Shown piece by piece: positions 11,862-21,369 of a DNA stretch of 64,000 nt. The notes under the pieces were generated by a model. That model searched no databases. It was given only the letters and a program-made list of their open reading frames with translations, and was not told the DNA's origin. This DNA is from Ceratopteris richardii. Taxonomy: Eukaryota; Streptophyta; Polypodiopsida; Polypodiales; Pteridaceae. Position 1 is the stretch's first letter. Every line of letters begins with the position of its first letter. A program made the position numbers and the translations under genes. Location: positions 100,542,661-100,606,660 of the forward strand of contig CM035428.1 of NCBI GenBank assembly GCA_020310875.1, given 5' to 3'.

Positions 11862-11888
11862 CTGAAAGAAAAACAGAAAAGTTAGTTC
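11862..11888 (-). promoter_or_regulatory. Candidate 3' splice site upstream of ORF3 (element B)
   Basis: On the minus strand a branch-point-like GAACTAAC is followed by a pyrimidine run TTTTCTGTTTTTCTTTCAG ending in AG at 11863-11862, about 170 bp upstream of the ORF3 start. Element A has an equivalent signal before its ORF3. The likely use is splicing of a subgenomic mRNA for ORF3; the donor was not located. Confidence 0.5.
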
Positions 11889-11976
11889 ATAGCCGAAGCG
11901 GTTATTAATTTTTAAGTAATTTTCTTTAGATTATGTACAAGTTCTCTCCTATTTCCCAAGAGGAAAATGTGCTTCA

Positions 11977-12570
11977 CTATCCTGAAATAGAAGAGTAACG
12001 TGTCGAATGCTTGGCCTCGTAATGTGGCCCTATCATGCATACTTTGGATTCTGGTAACTCCAAATGTGTGCATCTGCAACTCGAATTACTTGGTTGATGC
12101 ATACAGCTAGTCTTGCTTTTCGGCATCCAGATCTGCTTCACACTGTTGGGGCAGATTGTATTCCTAACATTCCTGAAGGATATGGTGCTTCTCATGTTGT
12201 ACGTCTGCTTTATCTGCTTTTTGAATCTTGGAATGGTTTTTGAAGCATATGTAGACTCCTTTTCTGTCCTGTAGCTATTCATCTTTGGTTGTTTTGCCTT
12301 TAGACCATACTGATTTTCCTTGAGCATTGGTTCGTCCTTTTTGATGATTGTCATTTGAGTACATGACTTGAGAATCCATATTTGTGTGCGGGCTGGTTGG
12401 GCGGCTACCACTTTCTTTGGAATCCATATTCTAGCAATTCGTTGTGGACCTGAGTGTCCAAAGTGATTTACTCGCTTGTTTGATGGGTTGTTCTGATGTC
12501 GATAATGTTTCTGTTGTTGATGATATGCAACCATTTGGTCCTTCCTTATCCAAGCTTGTCGAGTGTAAGG
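11977..12570 (-). CDS. W-x-x-K repeat region after pol (element B)
   Basis: Open frame of about 185 codons plus an upstream extension (QAWIRKDQ) in the same frame. It is rich in Gln, Asn, Lys and His. A short motif recurs: AWIRK, IWIPK, IWILK, IWMPK. The equivalent part of element A (27750-28020) has VWVPK, LWVPK and KWIPN. It lies in a different frame from the preceding 353-codon ORF (ends 12546), so B has a frameshift at about 12550. It may be the C-terminus of the pol polyprotein. Function unknown. WVPK-like segments are seen in other plant retroelement polyproteins. Confidence 0.6.
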   Translation of the reverse strand, partial: PYTRQAWIRKDQMVAYHQQQKHYRHQNNPSNKRVNHFGHSGPQRIARIWIPKKVVAAQPARTQIWILKSCTQMTIIKKDEPMLKENQYGLKAKQPKMNSYRTEKESTYASKTIPRFKKQIKQTYNMRSTISFRNVRNTICPNSVKQIWMPKSKTSCMHQPSNSSCRCTHLELPESKVCMIGPHYEAKHSTRYSSISG

Positions 12571-13607
12571 AATGGGGTATATTCTAATAGGTGCTGACTT
12601 GTGATTACCCGGAGAACTAGTCTTGTGCGTGGTTCTTCGCTAAAGCTGTTTTCAGGTAGAATGATACTCTTGTGACTTGCTAGATTAGAAGATGGTGTGC
12701 AAGCAGAATTCAATGTATCCTCACATGAAATACTCGATGAAGGGGTTCCCATAGTGCTAGTGAACATACATTCATCATTGTGTTCATTTGAGTGAGTTTT
12801 TGGTTCTATACTTTCGGCTTTGATTGGTCGTTTGTCTAGCATGCTGAATACTTCACGATGTCCTATCTTGGCCGAGATGAATCCTAAGGCCAATTGAATA
12901 GTTACTTCATATTCGTATATCCAGTCTTGACCTAACACTAGGTCTTCGAGTAAGTCCTGATCATGACATACTAAGAGTTTCTGTTCCCTAGTGTTGTTTC
13001 CGAGATGTAGAGGTAAGGTAACCTCACCTATACATTGAGTAATTGTTCCTCCTATTCCTATCACTTGTGCCTTTGATGGACGTAATTCCTCCTTGAGTTT
13101 TTGAGTCAATGAAAATTTGATACAACTTATGGCGGCTCTTGTGTCAATGAGAGCATCCACTAAGTGGTATTCTTTTTTTTCGGCTCCCAAATTCAAATAT
13201 GGTTGCTTCCTTTGTTGCTCTAGGTTTTCAATGGCCCTAAAATTAGCCATTGGAATGAGTTCCTCTCCTAGTCGATATCTCTCATCTCTCTCTCTCATCC
13301 ATTCTTTTCGTTTTCTTATTCGCTCTAACGCTTCTTGTCTGGCTTCCTCTCGTATTCTTTCTTCCTCTAGGCGCCTATTATTACCCATTATCAATTGTGA
13401 CATTATTTCCTCAGTTAATGGCTCTAGATATTTTTTCACTCGACATCCACTGATATAATTTGGCAATACTTCTCCATCTAGAGTTGCTAAGTTGATGGCT
13501 CCGCAGGTGGAAATGCGATTGATGATTAATGGGCCATATTCTCTTTTTTGCAGTTTCTTTGCGTGTTGTTTCAAAGTATAAACCAAAACTAAATCTCCTT
13601 CCTTCAA
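12546..13607 (-). CDS. Integrase C-terminus, helical linker and second aspartic-protease-like domain (element B)
   Basis: 353-codon open stretch that continues the integrase frame (upstream TGA near 13650). Residues 1-60 are the integrase tail (GDLVLVYTLKQHAKKL, GPLIINRI, LPNYISGCRVKKY). About 65-120 is a basic, strongly helical linker. About 148-230 is a retropepsin-like domain: ALIDTRAAISCI with the catalytic-type Asp at residue 155, IGIGGTITQCIGEVTLPL, KLLVCHDQDLL and LVLGQDW (hydrophobic-hydrophobic-Gly). Element A has the canonical DSGAA at the same place (27058-27072), so the Gly-to-Arg change in B looks like damage. This domain is additional to the normal protease at about 17550. A diverged clan-AA protease or binding fold is likely; enzymatic activity is unproven. 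Confidence 0.75.
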   Translation of the reverse strand: MKEGDLVLVYTLKQHAKKLQKREYGPLIINRISTCGAINLATLDGEVLPNYISGCRVKKYLEPLTEEIMSQLIMGNNRRLEEERIREEARQEALERIRKRKEWMRERDERYRLGEELIPMANFRAIENLEQQRKQPYLNLGAEKKEYHLVDALIDTRAAISCIKFSLTQKLKEELRPSKAQVIGIGGTITQCIGEVTLPLHLGNNTREQKLLVCHDQDLLEDLVLGQDWIYEYEVTIQLALGFISAKIGHREVFSMLDKRPIKAESIEPKTHSNEHNDECMFTSTMGTPSSSISCEDTLNSACTPSSNLASHKSIILPENSFSEEPRTRLVLRVITSQHLLEYTPFLTLDKLG

Positions 13608-14334
13608 ATTTTTATCTTTAATATGAGCATCAAAGTATGCCTTCTGTCACCTTTTAGCAGCATAAATCCTTGCTACTACTTGTAACCTAGTTTCATGTAA
13701 CTTCTCTATTTGATCCAATTGAGCTAAGAGTTCATGTCCCGTCCACTCATAAGTTGTTGCTACTCTGAGAGTGGGTATTAAGAAATCAATTGGCAGAATA
13801 GCATTTTGTCCATACACTAAGTTAAAAGGAGTAGTTCCTATGGCAGTCTTGTAAGCGACTCAGAATGCCCATAATGCGTGATGTAATTGTTTATCCCAAT
13901 CAGATCTACCATTGTTCACAATTTTAGTGAGAACTGTGCACAAGATTTTATTTGGACTTTCAGCTTGTCCATTGGCTTGTGGGTGATAAGGGGCTGATTT
14001 CTTATGAATTACCAAGAATTCATTCAGTAAGGCTTCTATAACTTCATTCACAGTGTGTGCCTCTATCACTCACAATTTTTATCGGCAATCCAAATCTAGT
14101 GAAAACGTTCTCGAAGAGAAACTTGGCAGTAGTTCTTGCATCATTTCTCTTGGTTGCTTTGGCTTCAACCCATTTGGTTAGATAGTCTGTGGCTACAATT
14201 ATATACTCGACATGGGATCCTTTAGCTGGTGGGCTAATAGGTCCTATGAAGTCTATTCCCCATTTAGTAAAAGCTCTGGCACTCATCATGGGTTTCAGTG
14301 GCATCTCGTCTCTCCTAATTGGATATTTCGTTCA
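13608..14334 (-). pseudogene. Integrase catalytic core (element B)
   Basis: Two overlapping frames encode the core: GIDFIGPISPPAKG (first Asp), ATDYLTKWVEAKA, FGLPIKIVSDRGT (second Asp), then after a frameshift near 14050 PYHPQANGQAESPNK (Glu), and onwards through VAYKTAIGTTPF and VYGQNAILP. In-frame TGA codons lie near 13860 and 13650. All three D-D-E residues are present. Integrase joins cDNA ends to host DNA; the 5-bp TSD fits. Element A carries the same domain at 25860-26940. Confidence 0.83.
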
Positions 14335-16473
14335 TTGACAAATATCACATCTTTGCACATATGTTGCTGCATCTTGGTGTAGAGTTGGCCACCACATTCC
14401 AGCAAAGAGAATCATTTTTGCAGTTTTATCTGCAGAGAAATGTCCTCCTGCAGCTCCTGTATGTGCCATCTCTAAGACAGCAAGATACTCGTCTTCATGA
14501 ATGCACATTCGCAAATGATTATCTCTTCCCCGTTTAAAGAGTTGTTTTCCTATAAGAGCATAGTCCTTGCTTTGTTCTACCAGTGCACGTTTCCTTGCTA
14601 GAGTAGCTCCTTCTGGGTACTCTTGGGTCTTTAAGAACTTCCACATAGGCATGCTCCATCTTGGTGCTACAGTGGAGTAGCATAAGTTAGAGTTCTCTTC
14701 TAGATTCCGTTCTTGACAGGTCGGGCAGGCTGATACATAGTTATGCACATCCCTCTGCATGGTTGGCCAATATATGCCTAGTCTCCTCAATGTTTCCCAT
14801 GTTCCGTTTGCACTTAAATGAGTTTTCCATTGATTTACATGTGCTTTTTGAAGCCACATTTCTTGTTCCTCTTCTTCTACGCATCTCATGAGTAATCCAC
14901 TTGAGTCTAGGTGATACAAACTTCTAGCAATGATATGAAGGTTTTTAGTCTTCCACAGGTCTTGGGTTCGGTTTGTTGTGATCCCATCTTTAGGTCCATG
15001 CATGAGTATAGGGATCAACTTTTCTACCCATTGGGGACATACTTCGAGGTTGAACAGGTACGTATCCGGCAGATCGTTTGGTACTCCTATGGGTGGTTCT
15101 CCATGTGTCATTTTTGATAAGTGGTCTGCTCCTTTCTTGACTACTACTTCAAAATCAAATTCCATCAACAATAGAAACCATCGTACTAGTCGTCCCGTAT
15201 TACAAGGCTTATTGACTAAGTACAGTAGGGCTTGATGATCAATGAAGAATTTGAATTTGTTTGCCAACAGGTAATGTTGGAACTTCTTTACTGCATACAC
15301 CATCCCTAGGCCTTCTCTCTCAGTTGTGGTATAATTGTGCTCCGCTTGATTTAATTGTCTACTGGCATAGGCTATAGGGTGGTCTAACTTTCCTGTATCT
15401 GCAGGTTGAGCTAAGATGCAACCAATGGCAAACTTGGAAGCATCTACATGAATGTGAAATGGCTTGTTCCAATTAGGTACTCGAAGGATTGGTGCAGAAC
15501 TCAATCGACTCTTTAATTCGTTAAAGGCTTTTTCACATTCTTGAGTCCAGTTAAACTGAGTCAATAATGCATAAAGAGGTCTAGCAATTATGGCATACAT
15601 ATGTATAGATCTTCGGTAGTATCCGCAATGTCCCATAAATGCTTGGACCTCCTTCGCAGTCTTTGGTCTTGGCAAATCCAGAATCACTTTGATTTTGTCT
15701 TCATCAGTTGAAATTCCATTCTTAGAGACAATATGTCCTAATATTTTTCCTTGTCGAACCATGAAGACACATTTTTCTGGGTTGAGGCATACTCTATATT
15801 GTCGACATTTGGCAAAGATCTTCCCTATTTCAGGGATATGCTCTGATCGTATAGCTGAGTAAGTGCATAAATCATCCACGTATACCTCCATACTCTTTCT
15901 CAGGAACTCCTTGAATACATGGCACATCAATCTTTGGAAAGTGGCTAGGGCATTGGTTAGGCCGAAAGGCATAACCCTAAAGGCGTACACTCCCCATTCA
16001 GTTGCAAAGGTTGTTTTATGCTGGTCCTCAAGAGCAATAGCTACCTGATTATAACCTGAAAAGCCGTCCAAAAAACTATAAACTTCCTTCCCTGCCACTC
16101 TTTCCAAAAGATGGTCCGGGATGGGTAATGGGTAACTATCTCTAATGGTGGCAGCATTTACTTTTTTCAGATTTATGCATACTCTTAACTTACCATTCTT
16201 TTTCGATACGACCACCAAAGGTGATACCCATTCCGTGTGTTCGATCTCGTAAATGAACCCAGCATCTAACAGTTTATCTATCTCTTCTTTAATCTTTGCT
16301 GAGTAAACATCGTTATATGTGTAAGGTCTTTGTTTGGAAGGTTTAGCTTCAGATGTCATAGGGATTCTATGTGCACATATAGATGGATCTACTCCTTTCA
16401 AATCCTTATATGTCCAGGCAAAGACATCCCTGTATTCCCTTATGAGGCGTATTAATTCTTGTTCTTCCTCCAT
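14332..16473 (-). CDS. Reverse transcriptase, RNase H and two tandem HHCC zinc-binding modules (element B)
   Basis: 713 codons, open throughout. Residues 80-255 are RT, with LDGFSGY (Asp136), MPFGLTNALATFQ and YVDD at 198-201. About 335-455 is RNase H (HVDAS Asp343, TEREG Glu386, FIDHQAL Asp412, and ADHLSK after a four-residue gap relative to A). Two integrase-type HHCC modules follow: His544/His552/Cys583/Cys586 (with GIYWPTMQRDV) and His671/His678/Cys709/Cys712 (with MWWPTLHQDA). Both have the same 30-residue His-Cys spacing. They are separated by about 85 residues containing LARKRA and LFKRGRDNHLR. The frame ends in TGA right after RCDICQ, where A reads Arg. I see no archaeal-type second RNase H, which argues against a typical Tat/Ogre element. 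Confidence 0.92.
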   Translation of the reverse strand: MEEEQELIRLIREYRDVFAWTYKDLKGVDPSICAHRIPMTSEAKPSKQRPYTYNDVYSAKIKEEIDKLLDAGFIYEIEHTEWVSPLVVVSKKNGKLRVCINLKKVNAATIRDSYPLPIPDHLLERVAGKEVYSFLDGFSGYNQVAIALEDQHKTTFATEWGVYAFRVMPFGLTNALATFQRLMCHVFKEFLRKSMEVYVDDLCTYSAIRSEHIPEIGKIFAKCRQYRVCLNPEKCVFMVRQGKILGHIVSKNGISTDEDKIKVILDLPRPKTAKEVQAFMGHCGYYRRSIHMYAIIARPLYALLTQFNWTQECEKAFNELKSRLSSAPILRVPNWNKPFHIHVDASKFAIGCILAQPADTGKLDHPIAYASRQLNQAEHNYTTTEREGLGMVYAVKKFQHYLLANKFKFFIDHQALLYLVNKPCNTGRLVRWFLLLMEFDFEVVVKKGADHLSKMTHGEPPIGVPNDLPDTYLFNLEVCPQWVEKLIPILMHGPKDGITTNRTQDLWKTKNLHIIARSLYHLDSSGLLMRCVEEEEQEMWLQKAHVNQWKTHLSANGTWETLRRLGIYWPTMQRDVHNYVSACPTCQERNLEENSNLCYSTVAPRWSMPMWKFLKTQEYPEGATLARKRALVEQSKDYALIGKQLFKRGRDNHLRMCIHEDEYLAVLEMAHTGAAGGHFSADKTAKMILFAGMWWPTLHQDAATYVQRCDICQ

Positions 16474-16500
16474 AGAGACATCCTGCCCTATAAAAGTGCA

Positions 16501-17127
16501 TCATTCTTCTCCTTCCTCTAAGGTTACTACTATTTTCTTGGTCTGTTCTTTGTTGTCATATGCTATTCCTGGTTGTGCTTCTCGTTTTGGCATTTGAATA
16601 GCAATTCTCCTCTCTTCTACCTCATATTTTTTGAAGTGGGCAGGCACTTCAAACTGATCTTGTGGCTTGTTTTCTTCGTCATTTTTTGTTTTATCTAACC
16701 CAAGATCCTCTTCCTGTGTTGGTTCTTGATTTATTTCATTAGCTATGACACTTACTTCTTGATTTCCACTTTCTATTTCCATTTGCTCTTGCTCCATTTC
16801 AATGCTCTCATAGTCCTCCTTCCATTCCTTTTCTATCACTTCCCCTTCTTCATCCTCTTGAAGAATTACCACGTATAGACTAACGTAATATCCTTCCTCA
16901 TCAATGCATTCATTCATGGTTATCACTTCTTCGTTTACACAAACATCGAGAGTAGCTAAAATCTCCATCCAACCATGAGGTTCAATTTCTTCATCTAAGA
17001 ATATTTGAGGCATATAGGCTGGATCTTGTACAGATCTAGCAACTCCTTGCCTTTGCTGCCATCCTTTCCTCCTATCCTCTTCCTTTTTTGCAGTGTGGCA
17101 TATCCATAGGTGAGTGTCTTCATTCAT
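16501..17127 (-). CDS. Acidic protease-RT linker (element B)
   Basis: 208 codons of Glu-rich sequence (LQEDEEGEVIEKEWKEDYESIEMEQEQ) with no recognised domain. It is in frame with the RT ORF and separated from it by one TGA at 16498-16500. It is out of frame with the protease ORF upstream, so a frameshift lies at about 17130-17150. It is probably the polyprotein linker between protease and RT. The equivalent is deleted in element A. Confidence 0.6.
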   Translation of the reverse strand: MNEDTHLWICHTAKKEEDRRKGWQQRQGVARSVQDPAYMPQIFLDEEIEPHGWMEILATLDVCVNEEVITMNECIDEEGYYVSLYVVILQEDEEGEVIEKEWKEDYESIEMEQEQMEIESGNQEVSVIANEINQEPTQEEDLGLDKTKNDEENKPQDQFEVPAHFKKYEVEERRIAIQMPKREAQPGIAYDNKEQTKKIVVTLEEGEE

Positions 17128-17147
17128 CCATGATTGATCACTTGAAC

Positions 17148-18401
17148 CTATACTATGAATCGACTAGTTATCTTCCTCCTTGTGAAGTGATTCCATTGTA
17201 AGGGAGGAACATCTTGATATGTATAAGTGTGGAGATTTATTCTTGTTGTGGTTCCTTCATGTTGTAAATATACTGCATCTTTTCCCCAATCTTGCACTAC
17301 CTTTAGTTGTCTCATGAAAGGTCTTGCAAGTATCATTTCATAATTGGTAGGCCTTTCAAATTGACATATCGCTAAGGTGTGCTCGAACTCAACTCCGCAA
17401 GTGGTAAAAACTACCCGTTCCAATAATCCCAAGGGTCGTTCAGTGTGTCCGTCTGCCATTTGTATCTTCATGCGTGTTGGTCTTAGAGCTAGTTTTCCCC
17501 ATTTTTCCGAGATTTCTCTAGTAGAAATTCCTACTCCCGCTCCAGAATCTAAGATGGCTTTAGTGGTGTAACCTTTATAGGTAATTGGAAGACATGTGTT
17601 TCCTTCATCTCCCTCACTAAAATCTCCAACCTTATCGACTGGGATTTTTACTGTGTTTACTTCATCAGACATCTCCCTTTCTTCCACCTTGATCTCCAAT
17701 TGGCTGATCAGTATCTCCTTCAAATGTGGTTTGATCCTCAACAGTTCTTCCAACGTCAGGGTACAAGGGATTTTTACCTTTTTAAGATGTTGTATGATAT
17801 CCGATGTTTTGACAGATGGGTTCGGTTCTTTTTTCCTTATCGAGGGAATGCAATATAATTCCGAATTATGTTCGTACTCTCCTGTGTAATTTGGCAAGAC
17901 TCTTATGCTGTCATCATCCTTGTCAGTTTGGTCTATTTGTAATAATCCTTCTGAATTTAGTTCAGGTATCGAATCGTCTATTTCACCTTCTGCTTCCAAC
18001 TCCTCAAAAGGTGGTTCTATTCCTTCCACTTTCTTCCATCGGTCTTCTTGGACTCTTGCCCACAAATCTTTAGGCCATTCCCCTTCTACTTCGGGAACAA
18101 TGGATCCTTCCCTTTTATCCTCGCAGCAATTTCCATTATGTGTCTCACCTACTTCGGGTTTCTCGGGGTCCTTAGGGATGACACACTCTTGGAATTCTCT
18201 TTCGGGAATTTGCGAGTTGGGTAATTGAACAATAGGTTTTTCTAAGGTTTGTTGAGCTACTTCAATTAATTTCTTACATATCTCCAACCTTTCTTTCTCT
18301 AGGTCACCTCTAGGATATTCTCTTTCATGTTGTTCAATGGTGGGTCCTGCTCTTATTCGTGCTTTGTACGCCTGAATCCACATGGCTAATTCTTCCGGCA
18401 T
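17148..18401 (-). CDS. Gag C-terminus and first aspartic protease (element B)
   Basis: 417-codon open stretch, continuous with the knuckle frame through one TAA at 18438-18440. The first 270 residues are charged. The retropepsin starts at about residue 270: YKGYTTKAILDSGAGVGIS with catalytic Asp near residue 284, RMKIQMADGHTERPLG and MILARPF (flap and hydrophobic-Gly-type region). Protease releases the gag and pol proteins. It aligns closely with 23738-24140 of element A, where the active site reads DTSA. Confidence 0.88.
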   Translation of the reverse strand: MPEELAMWIQAYKARIRAGPTIEQHEREYPRGDLEKERLEICKKLIEVAQQTLEKPIVQLPNSQIPEREFQECVIPKDPEKPEVGETHNGNCCEDKREGSIVPEVEGEWPKDLWARVQEDRWKKVEGIEPPFEELEAEGEIDDSIPELNSEGLLQIDQTDKDDDSIRVLPNYTGEYEHNSELYCIPSIRKKEPNPSVKTSDIIQHLKKVKIPCTLTLEELLRIKPHLKEILISQLEIKVEEREMSDEVNTVKIPVDKVGDFSEGDEGNTCLPITYKGYTTKAILDSGAGVGISTREISEKWGKLALRPTRMKIQMADGHTERPLGLLERVVFTTCGVEFEHTLAICQFERPTNYEMILARPFMRQLKVVQDWGKDAVYLQHEGTTTRINLHTYTYQDVPPLQWNHFTRRKITSRFIV

Positions 18402-18437
18402 GGGGTCTGCTAAAACTGATCCTGCCTCTTCTTTTTT

Positions 18438-18959
18438 TTACTTTCCTTTCCGAATTTCTTCTTCCTCTTCTTGTTTCTCTTTTGGATTTTGTTCACTCTT
18501 TTCATTTTCCTTCTTTTGTTGTAGTTTCTTTTCCTTCATCCTATCTCTACGGTTCTTCCATCTCTGTGTTTGTTTGCTTGTAACACTTTTCTCAGGCTCT
18601 TCCGAGTCTTCAGCTACTTGGGGTTCAGGTATATTCATTCCTCTGTCACCTTGATTATTTTCTTCAGTTTTTTTTGGGGTCTCTCTAGCTTTAGCTCTTG
18701 TTATTGCTTTCAATGGCACAGTGTACTCCTTATCACTCCCTGATGACTCTATCACTTCTATCACATTAATCTGCACGTTAGAGTTAACTTTGTTGGGGTT
18801 CTTGGGGCAATCTCTGAAAAGGTGTTCTTTACCACAATCACTACAGTATCCTTCCCAGACTCGCTGTGGTGGTGGTGGGTTTGGTAGTGTACATTCTCTG
18901 ATATAATGATCACCTCCGCATCTATAACATGGTCCTCTAGGTATAGGCGGTCTATTCAT
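18438..18959 (-). CDS. Gag nucleocapsid part with CCHC knuckles 3 and 4 (element B)
   Basis: 173-codon open stretch. It has two knuckles close together: CYRCGGDHYIREC (18891-18929) and CSDCGKEHLFRDC (18807-18845). A Lys/Glu-rich, coiled segment follows. It overlaps the end of the upstream gag frame by 4 bp (ATGA at 18956-18959), so a -1/+1 shift separates them; in A the same junction is also frameshifted. Nucleocapsid knuckles bind genomic RNA. Confidence 0.85.
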   Translation of the reverse strand: MNRPPIPRGPCYRCGGDHYIRECTLPNPPPPQRVWEGYCSDCGKEHLFRDCPKNPNKVNSNVQINVIEVIESSGSDKEYTVPLKAITRAKARETPKKTEENNQGDRGMNIPEPQVAEDSEEPEKSVTSKQTQRWKNRRDRMKEKKLQQKKENEKSEQNPKEKQEEEEEIRKGK

Positions 18960-21274
18960 GGGTCGGGGGGTATGGATGCCCTGGGGGCTGTGTACATCAA
19001 TGACACATAGTCCTGCTCATATCCGTAGGAACTATCCGACACTTCCATGCCATAGGCATATGGTTCGTACATTTGTCCATATTCTATCATAGAGCTCTCA
19101 TAAGTGGAATAATCTCCTTGACTATGGTCATAAGATGGGTCGTATGATTCGTTACTAGCTAAGGGTGTGGCTGGTACTATTGCTCTCTCTGGGTTTTCTT
19201 CCTGTCGAGCTACCTTCACTGAGACAACATTCTGAGGATGGGGTGGTTGTTGTCCTAACACCGGTTGTGGTTGAGTGTACCCTTGATAAGCATATGGTCG
19301 TGGTACAGGTGCCTACTGCTGATATGTGGGATATCTAAAGGCTTCACCTCCTTGATCTCTCTGAGGGTATTCGTAAGGTCTCATGACAGGTTGTACAGGT
19401 CTTGATTGCCTATTGTAAGGACAATTTTCCGTGCCATGATTTGTATACTTTTGTTCTATGCTACAATATTGTAGAGGGCCCGGAACGGGTGGTCTATTGT
19501 AAACATAAGCAGGTGGTGGGATTACTCCCCTAGTGCACAGATGAGAGGGATGATCACCTCCACAATGCATACATCTTCTAAGCATGGGCACTCTCATTGG
19601 GTTGTTGGGGTAGCTCCTCTGTCCCTGAACGTTCAACTTCTTTGCTACTAAGTCATCTATTTCTTCTACATTGTTCTTAGGGTTTGATGTGCTGCTGGCT
19701 GAATCTTCACTTTTGATACTACCTTGAGGTATTTTCATATCCTCCGCTAGATTGTCCTCTAGGTCAATACATTCTTTCATACATTCTTGCAAGGTTTGAA
19801 CTCTTTTCACGTATACCAAAGATCTTAATGATCCATTCGACAATCCTTCCAAAAATAATGACACCATTTTGTTTTGAGTAGGTCTCTCTTCCACTGGACA
19901 CCTATCCACATACTACTTGAATCTTCTTGCTGCCAGTCTCACTGATTCCGTAGGAGCTTGTTTAAAGCTATGAATCAACGATGACGAGTTGTTTTTAATT
20001 CCAGACTTAGTGAATTCCTCAATCATCTCTTGATAGACTTGTTCCATGTTTTGAAAATTATTAGGATCTAATGGCTGGAACCAAGCTAGAGCTGTGTTCG
20101 TCAAAGTTAGACCAAAAGATTCATATTGGATCAAGAAATCTTTTACTTCTTCAGCTCTGATTACTTGCTTAAATTCAGCTATATGATTGTAAGGTTCACT
20201 AGAGCCATCATAGTGGTTTCTCATGCATTTGGCAACTTGAATTGGCCTTAATCTTCTTCCTACTTCAGGTGGTCTAGGCATCACAGGGAAAACGGGTCTT
20301 CCAATGGGTATACCAGGTCCTCTTGCTACAGGTGGTCTAACTGGGGCAGGAATTCCATTCCATGGGTCAACAGGTGGTTGAGGCCGATAGTGGGGGTTAT
20401 TTGCAGGCATAGCAAACTGTACGTGTGGTCTGACCAGAATATGTGTTTGTTGTGTTTGTCCTGACTATTGGAATGAATTATTCTGAGAGGTTCCATGTGG
20501 GTTTTGTGAAGTAGTGGCTTGATCCCTCGGGGAAAACACTGGAATGTTCTAATATTTCAACTCGGCTCTTTCTGACTCTGTTAGGGGCCACTACCTTCTC
20601 TGGTTTTTGTCCAAATACGTGATGATGGTGGGGAAGTCAGGATCTTGTAACTCATAGACAGTAACTAGATTAGGGGCTGCTTCCCATAATGAAGAGTGGG
20701 CCCTAAGGAGATTCTCCATTCCATTGATCAAATACACATCCATTAAGGAGTCAACTTGGGGAACCAGGTCTCCTCTCCAAACCCTAACAACAATAGATCT
20801 CCCTCTAGGTGTGGTCACTTGCTCTTCATTCCCGTCTTCATTAAGGTTTGGGGCATTGTTTTCTTCCCCAAGTTCATTGATGTTTTTAGGATGTTCTGTA
20901 ACAACATACTGGATATCCCTTTTATCCATATAAAATCCTCCTGCATACTTAACTGTTGGTCTAGGCACTATGTAAGCATCTGAAGCTTTCTTCAGCCTGG
21001 CCACTGATCGGTTTAGTCCATCTAGGTATATGGGTATCTCATGTTGATTGGTGGTCACATATTCTAAAGATGTCTGATATTCTCCCTCAATAATTGACAT
21101 CATGCCGATCATTGGTACAGTGTTTTGCATATCCTCTGAAGCCATAGGAATCTCTTCCTCTGACTCACTAGAGGTTTCAGAATAATGTGAGCGGCTACTT
21201 GGTTCGGCTACACTTCACACTGAAGAGATCACACTTCTTCGGCTTCCTAGGGTTCTCCCAGATCTCAGGTTCAT
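18956..21274 (-). pseudogene. gag N-terminal and capsid parts, knuckles 1 and 2 (element B)
   Basis: A single frame from the ATG at 21274 (MNLRSGRTLG, same N-terminus as A) to 18956, broken by TGA at codon 20 and TAG codons at about 20591, 20547, 20464, 19913 and 19313. Blocks: TSLEYVTTNQ...YLDGLNRSVARL; proline-rich segment (20410-20290); gag capsid-like region HYDGSSEPYNHIAEFK...GLTLTNTALAWFQPL (20220-20070); knuckles CMHCGGDHPSHLC (19534-19573) and CSIEQKYTNHGTENC (19421-19465); Tyr/Pro-rich tail. The TAG at 19913 replaces a Trp present in A (KWYIERC). Apart from the stops the frame is well preserved. Confidence 0.87.
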
Positions 21275-21369
21275 TCACTTTAAAGTTTTGTTTAACCTTA
21301 GCCAACCTCCAGCTTCTAGAGTTCTTCACTAAGGGTCAGAATTCTAGACAAATTTGGTTGGGAAAGGAC

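Noticed and set aside
14332..16473. Archaeal-type second RNase H expected for Tat/Ogre elements
   Set aside because: The region between RNase H and the integrase core is filled by the extra HHCC module; no second RNase H motifs were seen.
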